The notes under the pieces: generated by a model | The model's database searches: none | Seen by the model: only the letters and a program-made list of their open reading frames with translations | What the model was told of the DNA's origin: nothing | Part shown: piece after piece, positions 42,569 through 47,083 of the stretch | Layout: every line of letters starts with the position of its first letter | How positions within the stretch are numbered: the stretch's first letter is position 1 | Program-made: the position numbers and the translations under genes | NCBI GenBank assembly: GCA_017501255.1 | Contig: JAFVXE010000022.1 | Span: 1-47,083 of the forward strand | Source: Clostridia bacterium | Lineage (GTDB): Bacteria; Bacillota; Clostridia; Christensenellales; Aristaeellaceae | Direction: 5' to 3' | DNA: 47,083 nucleotides

Positions 42569-43498
42569 TTATGCTTCTACAGCGGTTTCTTCCTGCGCCT
42601 TGGGCACAAAGACGCCCTCGGGCTTGGCAACGTGGTATTCTACGCCGTTGTTGTAGAACACCTGCTCCGGCTCCACTTCCAGCAGTTCCGGGTTCTTCAG
42701 GTGCTTGTTCATCACGGCAAAGAAGCGGGCGTAGGTAGCACCGCCGCACACACGCTCGTCAGCGGTGATGCCGATGGGCAGCGTGCACTTGCGCACGGGC
42801 TTGCCCTGTGCATCCACGGTGTTGTAGCGGTTGGGCTTGCCCATGCCAATGAACAGGCTGGTGTTGCCGAAGTTGTAGATGTGATGATACACCTTCATCA
42901 AGCCGATGGAGGCATTATTGGTAATGAACATACTGGTGTGGAAGGGCAGCTCATCCAGCAGCGCCTTGGGGCACAAGCCATAGCGGTCCAGCAGCTTCAC
43001 CAGGCCCACCACCGTGGTGGCCAGACCGGGCACCTTCAAAAGGGTGGAAGCCAGCTTGATGACAAAGCTGCCTTCTTCCGGGTCACGGTTATTCTGGATG
43101 GCGTTCTGGCAACGGGCGCTCACATCAAAGATGGTATCGCTGGGATCAAAGAAGATCTTCACGGCGTTTTCCTTGATGCTGCCGTCAGTAGTGTTGAGCA
43201 GCAGGGTAAAGCTGACCGTCAGTTCCTTGCGGTTATAGAACTGCTTGTTCATGATGAAGCGGTTAATTTCCGGCACCTGGGACACACCACGCACAAAGGC
43301 GGCGATAATGATATCCATGAAGGTGATCTTTACGCCTTCACGAGCCTTCTTGGCGATGTAGCGCATCAGGGTTTCATATTCAATTTCATGATCCAGAAAC
43401 ACCTGTGCATCGCAGCGCATGGGCATCAGGTAAGGCGTAATCTGTACAATAGGGTCAACATCCTTCACACGGCGGCCTTCCGGGCGAAATCCAAACAT
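42569..43498 (-). CDS. 2-oxoacid dehydrogenase E2-like acyltransferase without lipoyl domain
   Basis: A 309-residue protein of the chloramphenicol-acetyltransferase-like fold. The C-terminal segment LPIGITADERVCGGATYARFF corresponds to the E2 motif with DHRxxDG, but here reads ADERVCGG: the catalytic His is Glu and the following Asp is Gly. There is no lipoyl or E1-binding domain. It could be an inactive relative or have a changed reaction. ATG 43498 follows GGAAAGG. Its strong promoter implies expression. Confidence 0.75.
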   Translation of the reverse strand: MFGFRPEGRRVKDVDPIVQITPYLMPMRCDAQVFLDHEIEYETLMRYIAKKAREGVKITFMDIIIAAFVRGVSQVPEINRFIMNKQFYNRKELTVSFTLLLNTTDGSIKENAVKIFFDPSDTIFDVSARCQNAIQNNRDPEEGSFVIKLASTLLKVPGLATTVVGLVKLLDRYGLCPKALLDELPFHTSMFITNNASIGLMKVYHHIYNFGNTSLFIGMGKPNRYNTVDAQGKPVRKCTLPIGITADERVCGGATYARFFAVMNKHLKNPELLEVEPEQVFYNNGVEYHVAKPEGVFVPKAQEETAVEA

Positions 43499-43601
43499 AG
43501 GTATCCTTCCTTTCCTGCGGCTGCGCCCGGATGCCTGAAGATGATGGCTGATAATCGGTAGATAAACCGGCATCTCTGCGCAACAGTACATAAACAGGAT
43601 T

Positions 43602-43631
43602 ATTGTATCGTGAAAAGCGATGTTTCGTCAA
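43602..43631 (-). promoter_or_regulatory. Promoter of the E2-like gene
   Basis: Minus strand TTGACG (43626-43631), 18 bases, TACAAT (43602-43607). The gap 43499-43827 contains this promoter, the guaA promoter and no gene. Confidence 0.72.
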
Positions 43632-43735
43632 GGCGGCAGGTTGTCCCGCCCGGTTTTTCCCTGTATTTTCTGCATCATCCCAGGGAACTGTGCCGCAACC
43701 CCTACGATGTGGACAAAAAATGCCCATCAAAAACG

Positions 43736-43764
43736 TTGACACGCTTTCCCAATGGGAGTATCCT
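43736..43764 (+). promoter_or_regulatory. Promoter of guaA
   Basis: TTGACA (43736-43741), 17 bases, TATCCT (43759-43764), 64 bases before the start. Confidence 0.6.
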
Positions 43765-43827
43765 GCTAAGTGGACAACCTTTTTCATTTATCAGCAATAT
43801 GCGAAACTGTCAGGAGGATGGAAATCT

Positions 43828-44814
43828 ATGGAGATCATCGTGCGTCCCGAGAACATGCAGCGCATTACCACGCCTGAACTGGCTCAGGCATTTATCGACG
43901 AGCAGGTGGAACTGATCCGCAAGCAGGTGGGTCAGCAGAAGGTGCTTCTGGCCCTGAGCGGCGGCGTGGACAGCTCCGTTGTAGCCGCTTTGCTGATCCG
44001 TGCCATCGGCAAGCAGCTGATCTCCGTCCATGTGAACCATGGCTTGATGCGCAAAGGTGAAAGCGAGCAAGTGGTGGAAGTTTTCCGCAACCAGATGAAT
44101 GCCAATCTGATCTATGTGGATGCCACCGATCGTTTCCTGAACCTGCTGGAGGGCGTCAGCGAGCCTGAGCAGAAGCGCAAGATCATCGGCAACGAGTTCA
44201 TCAACGTATTCGCCGAGGAAGCCCGCAAGGAAGACGGCGTTGCCTTCCTGGCCCAGGGTACCATCTATCCCGACATTCTGGAAAGCAAGGGCGTCAAGGC
44301 TCACCACAACGTGGGCGGTCTGCCCGACGACCTGAAGGACAAGTTTGAGCTGGTAGAGCCCCTGGCCCTTTTGTTCAAGGATGAAGTGCGCGTAGTGGGC
44401 GAAGCCCTCGGCCTGCCCCATGCCATGGTCTACCGTCAGCCCTTCCCCGGCCCCGGTCTGGGCGTGCGCTGCCTGGGGGCCATCACCCGTGACCGCCTCC
44501 ACGCCCTGCGGGAAGCCGACGCCATCCTCCGGGAAGAGTTCGCTGCCTGCGGTCTGGCCGAGAAGGTCTGGCAATACTTCATCGCCGTGCCTGATTTCAC
44601 CAGCGTTGGCGTGCGTGACAGCAAGCGTTACATGGGCTGGCCCGCCATCATCCGCGCCGTGAACACGACGGATGCCATGACTGCGACGATTGAGGAAGTG
44701 CCCTATGCGGTGCTCAACAAGATTACTGCACGGATTACCGCCGAGGTGGAGGGCATTAACCGGGTGTTGATGGATTTGACGCCCAAGCCTGTGGGGACGA
44801 TTGAGTGGGAATAA
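43828..44814 (+). CDS. guaA: GMP synthase, ATP-pyrophosphatase part only
   Basis: A 328-residue protein that amidates XMP to GMP. The PP-loop SGGVDS (44-49), the QGTIYPD segment, FPGPGLGVRCLG and the dimerisation end (PVGTIEWE) are those of GuaA. The glutaminase domain of about 190 residues that normally precedes it is missing. The start ATG 43828 behind AGGAGG lies after a promoter, so the domain is not simply cut off. It must use free ammonia or a separate glutaminase, as in archaea. An integrated element begins just downstream. Confidence 0.92.
   Translation: MEIIVRPENMQRITTPELAQAFIDEQVELIRKQVGQQKVLLALSGGVDSSVVAALLIRAIGKQLISVHVNHGLMRKGESEQVVEVFRNQMNANLIYVDATDRFLNLLEGVSEPEQKRKIIGNEFINVFAEEARKEDGVAFLAQGTIYPDILESKGVKAHHNVGGLPDDLKDKFELVEPLALLFKDEVRVVGEALGLPHAMVYRQPFPGPGLGVRCLGAITRDRLHALREADAILREEFAACGLAEKVWQYFIAVPDFTSVGVRDSKRYMGWPAIIRAVNTTDAMTATIEEVPYAVLNKITARITAEVEGINRVLMDLTPKPVGTIEWE
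44796..44814 (+). other. Candidate attachment site at the guaA 3' end
   Basis: The last codons (ATTGAGTGGGAATAA) form the conserved guaA end that is a known integration site of genomic islands. An excisionase and an integrase follow within 2.1 kb. The second copy of the att core would lie outside the window and was not seen. Confidence 0.4.
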
Positions 44815-44870
44815 TGAACAGCCTCCGTTTTTCCCAGTAAACACGGGCAAAAGCGGGATCTCAAAACAGA

Positions 44871-44892
44871 TTTGATACTGTTTTGATACTGT
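44871..44892 (+). repeat. Tandem 11-base direct repeat
   Basis: TTTGATACTGT occurs twice in a row between guaA and the mobile-element module. It could be an arm-type integrase binding site or a remnant of the junction. Confidence 0.6.
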
Positions 44893-44924
44893 AATCAAAA
44901 TCCCCACAATAATCACACAAGAGG

Positions 44925-44971
44925 AAATCCCTCCTGTATGAACGCTTATGTTCATGCAGGAGGGATTTTTT
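44925..44971 (+). terminator. Terminator after guaA
   Basis: A long stem (AAATCCCTCCTG + ATGAAC with GTTCAT + CAGGAGGGATTT, one unpaired base on each side) and seven T's. Its far end touches the stop of the DUF6076-like gene. Confidence 0.85.
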
Positions 44972-46448
44972 ATGTTTTCGGTTTTCGGTTGGGGAAGGAG
45001 TCCTCCATCCATTGGATGTACTCTTCCACCGTAATTTTGCCGGCAGAGCACTCGTTCCGCAGGGTAATGGCCTGATACTTCCACTTCTTGAAATCGGCTT
45101 CCCGGATCTGCTTGACCCGCACTCTGGCAGCGTAGCGTTTGTAGTACTTGTTGTAAATGGGTATTGCCTTATCACCGGCGATTTTGGCTTTGTAGTTTTC
45201 TGCAGCAGCCAGCTCCTGGCAGTTGCGGGTTTCCCCCTCGGCGACTCTTTCGCAGTAGTTGGTATCGTAGTTGCCCTTCATGATGAAATACTTGCCGCAG
45301 CGTTTACATTTGCGGAAACGGACATTTGCTTCCAGCATCTTTGTAAACTCCAGTTCCAGAATTTCTGCCACAGCGCCAAACTGATACTGGACATTCAGAA
45401 AATGCGGAATGGCGATTGCAGCAACCAGCTTGTCGGTAGCTATTCCCAGTTTCTCAGCCAGAGCAACATGGTCGGCTGTGGGCTCTGGTACATTCTGAAG
45501 TCTGCGAACAAATTCCTCGGGAGGCATACCGTAGGGCATCACCCATCTATCCGTCGGATAAACAGAGACACTAACGGTTTCGGTTCGTCTTGTGGTAGTG
45601 GGGAGATCATGGAAATAGCGGTAGAGGGAAAAGCGCTCTGATGGGTATAGATTTCCGAGCGCATCGGGATAGAAGGTGTCATCAAAGCAGAATTCGATCA
45701 GGTCAAGATATTCCTTCTGGAGAGCTATCAAGTAGTCTCCGTACCATAGCAGTTCTTTCTCCGAGGCGGGTATTCCATCAAACTTCGGAGGGCAGATGGC
45801 TGAGTACAAGGAAGCATATGCCGTTTCTCTTACAGCATTGAAAGAACATTCGTAGGCGTAGAAGTCTTCTGTGAATTCCTGTGCTTGGGTATATACCTTC
45901 TGGACTTGTGCATCCGCTTCTGGTTGTTTACGCCGATGGACGATGCCCAGCGCTGCAAGCATACGATGTGCTTTCAAGGTGGATCTCAGAGGCGTATCAA
46001 AATCTGCATACACAAAGTCCAGAATCCCTTCGCCATAGTTCAACTCAACGCGAGAACCGCTGAAAATGTTGATGAGCGGTTCGTGCTCCAGGTCTTCCGG
46101 ATCGTCCTTGAAATCAACCTTGTATTTCTGCTCCATGGCAGATCTGTATCGCTGATTTCTTGCAATTCCGGCTTCCCGGAATTCACGGTCTTCCTGCTCC
46201 TCTTCCTCGGAAGGCGGGTTTGCCTTATAACCGAGACGCTTACATTGATCCTCGTTGTACTCGTCAATATACTCCTGCATCGTGTGGTATTCGTTACCAT
46301 CATCCACACGGATGACGAAGGAGCGATCTTCCGGGGAGAAGCGCACCGTGTTGTAAAAGAAATCCAACGCTACATCTTCTCTGTTGGAACGGCGGATTTG
46401 ATAGCGGTCGTATTCAGACAACTGAAACTCCGAGTAATCTTTCTTCAT
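44970..46448 (-). CDS. DUF6076-like protein with C-terminal zinc finger
   Basis: A 492-residue protein. The N-terminus is acidic and helical; the C-terminal part has CKRCGKYF...NYCERVAEGETRNCQE, a four-Cys zinc site similar to CGNR-type fingers. The layout fits the DUF6076 family often found beside integrases in clostridial mobile elements. The family assignment is from memory and should be checked. ATG 46448 follows GAGGG. It has a consensus promoter that overlaps the divergent promoter of the excisionase. Confidence 0.6.
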   Translation of the reverse strand: MKKDYSEFQLSEYDRYQIRRSNREDVALDFFYNTVRFSPEDRSFVIRVDDGNEYHTMQEYIDEYNEDQCKRLGYKANPPSEEEEQEDREFREAGIARNQRYRSAMEQKYKVDFKDDPEDLEHEPLINIFSGSRVELNYGEGILDFVYADFDTPLRSTLKAHRMLAALGIVHRRKQPEADAQVQKVYTQAQEFTEDFYAYECSFNAVRETAYASLYSAICPPKFDGIPASEKELLWYGDYLIALQKEYLDLIEFCFDDTFYPDALGNLYPSERFSLYRYFHDLPTTTRRTETVSVSVYPTDRWVMPYGMPPEEFVRRLQNVPEPTADHVALAEKLGIATDKLVAAIAIPHFLNVQYQFGAVAEILELEFTKMLEANVRFRKCKRCGKYFIMKGNYDTNYCERVAEGETRNCQELAAAENYKAKIAGDKAIPIYNKYYKRYAARVRVKQIREADFKKWKYQAITLRNECSAGKITVEEYIQWMEDSFPNRKPKT

Positions 46449-46517
46449 AACAAACCCTCAGTGTTTAGAAAATTAGGATTCGGCAAATTTTAGAGAATTA
46501 ACATCACTACAAACAAC

Positions 46518-46546
46518 ATTATATAAATCTATTGAAAGACTGTCAA
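46518..46546 (-). promoter_or_regulatory. Consensus promoter of the DUF6076-like gene
   Basis: Minus strand TTGACA (46541-46546), exactly 17 bases, TATAAT (46518-46523). Confidence 0.85.
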
Positions 46547-46560
46547 TGGATTGCTATAAT
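46532..46560 (+). promoter_or_regulatory. Promoter of the xis-int module
   Basis: TTGAAA (46532-46537), 17 bases, TATAAT (46555-46560) with an upstream TG. It overlaps the minus-strand promoter for 15 bases. Confidence 0.85.
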
Positions 46561-46566
46561 GCGGAT

Positions 46567-46600
46567 TAGAAAATGCAGAATACAAATTCGACATTTTCTA
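46567..46600. promoter_or_regulatory. Operator-like dyad downstream of the xis promoter
   Basis: TAGAAAATG and CATTTTCTA are exact inverse copies, with GAAT/ATTC inside, over 34 bases. A related TTAGAAAATT sequence lies at 46465-46474. It is a good candidate binding site for a repressor or the excisionase. Confidence 0.6.
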
Positions 46601-46635
46601 CAAATAAGTAACAACGCAAACAGAAAGGAGCTACT

Positions 46636-46836
46636 ATGCAGAAAAAATTCTTGATGACGGTAAGCGAGATCATGGAGGAGCTTGGTGTGTCTAAATCCTT
46701 CGCCTACAAGCTCATGCAGAAAATGAACAAAGAGCTTGAAAACAAAGGGTTCATCGTGATCAACGGCAAGGTGAGCCGTAAATACTTCGAGGAACAGTTC
46801 TATGGCATGGCAGAAATGAGCCAGAACGGGGGTTGA
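46636..46836 (+). CDS. xis: Excisionase-like DNA-binding protein
   Basis: A 66-residue protein with a winged helix-turn-helix of the MerR/excisionase type (LMTVSEIMEELGVSKSFAYKL) and a basic-acidic C-terminus. Such proteins steer the integrase towards excision. AAAGGAG precedes the ATG. It ends two bases before the integrase start, which fits a coupled xis-int pair. Confidence 0.82.
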   Translation: MQKKFLMTVSEIMEELGVSKSFAYKLMQKMNKELENKGFIVINGKVSRKYFEEQFYGMAEMSQNGG

Positions 46837-46838
46837 GC

Positions 46839-47083
46839 ATGGCAGTATATAAAGACAAACACGGGAAGTGGTATGTTTCGGTTTACTTCGTCGACTGGAA
46901 AGGAGAACGGGCCAGAAAGCTCAAGCGTGGCTTTGGTACCAAGCGGGAAGCGCAGGAATGGGAAAGGCAGTTTCTCAATCAGAGCAAAGAAGATCTGGAT
47001 ATGAGCTTCGAAGCTTTTGTCGAGCTGTATAAGCGGGACTTGAAAGAACGCCTGAAGCGCAGTACCTGGCTCATGAAGACAAG
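46839..47083 (+). CDS. int: Tyrosine integrase, N-terminal part only
   Basis: The 81 visible codons read MAVYKDKHGKWYVSVYFVDW and onward, with GFGTKREAQEWERQF, as in AP2-like arm-binding domains of Tn916/phage-type integrases, followed by the start of the SAM-like core-binding domain (FEAFVELYKRDLKERLK). The catalytic domain is outside the window. It shows that the region after guaA is an integrated element. Confidence 0.85.
   Translation, partial: MAVYKDKHGKWYVSVYFVDWKGERARKLKRGFGTKREAQEWERQFLNQSKEDLDMSFEAFVELYKRDLKERLKRSTWLMKT

Overview
The window reads as a contig from a fairly GC-rich member of the Bacillota, class Clostridia, probably near the Oscillospiraceae or Christensenellales. The signs are a str operon that begins with an L7Ae-like gene, a T-box leader, AzlCD, a YlbJ-like membrane protein, clostridial-type NADP-glutamate dehydrogenase, strong Shine-Dalgarno sites and frequent GTG/TTG starts. 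No rRNA, tRNA or CRISPR array was seen. The first 12 bases match a sequencing adapter, so the contig's left edge is artificial.

Layout from left to right. 1-3.9 kb: str operon on the minus strand (L7Ae-like, rpsL, rpsG, fusA, start of tuf) with its own promoter and no rpoBC next to it. 4-7.6 kb: an SDR oxidoreductase, a membrane-anchored protein, a secreted protein and a highly repetitive secreted protein. 7.7-13.6 kb: PRPP synthetase, a YlbJ-like protein, a GT-C-like/small/GtrA envelope-glycan operon and pgsA. 13.8-17.9 kb: a GH13 glucosidase, a 244-base imperfect inverted repeat, recF and an AadA-like nucleotidyltransferase. 18-21.6 kb: gdhA, a SAM methyltransferase and azlCD.

21.6-25.8 kb is the most interesting operon. 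It carries a MATE exporter, a methyltransferase, an Rnl-type RNA ligase and an HD-phosphatase/polynucleotide-kinase fusion. The last two supply the end-healing and end-sealing steps of RNA repair. The operon starts at a promoter embedded in the azlCD terminator and ends at a near-perfect hairpin. 25.8-31.5 kb: a GGDEF/GGDEF/EAL signalling protein, a HEYGH-motif membrane protein coupled to an SDR, and a water-type aquaporin.

31.6-36.6 kb is the second unusual region. A T-box leader precedes a single protein that joins an XRE-type HTH, a cupin and an acyl-CoA synthetase. A hairpin-rich element flanked by 25-base direct repeats follows, then a MaoC-like hydratase coupled to a protein with two ACT domains and a metallo-beta-lactamase fold. 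36.7-43.5 kb: a HAD phosphatase, an SH3b/zinc-cluster secreted protein, an aminotransferase, a methyltransferase, two GNATs, an amidohydrolase and an E2-like acyltransferase that lacks the catalytic His. 43.7-47.1 kb: a GMP synthase lacking its glutaminase domain, then the start of an integrated element (DUF6076-like protein, excisionase, integrase cut by the window end) with overlapping divergent consensus promoters.
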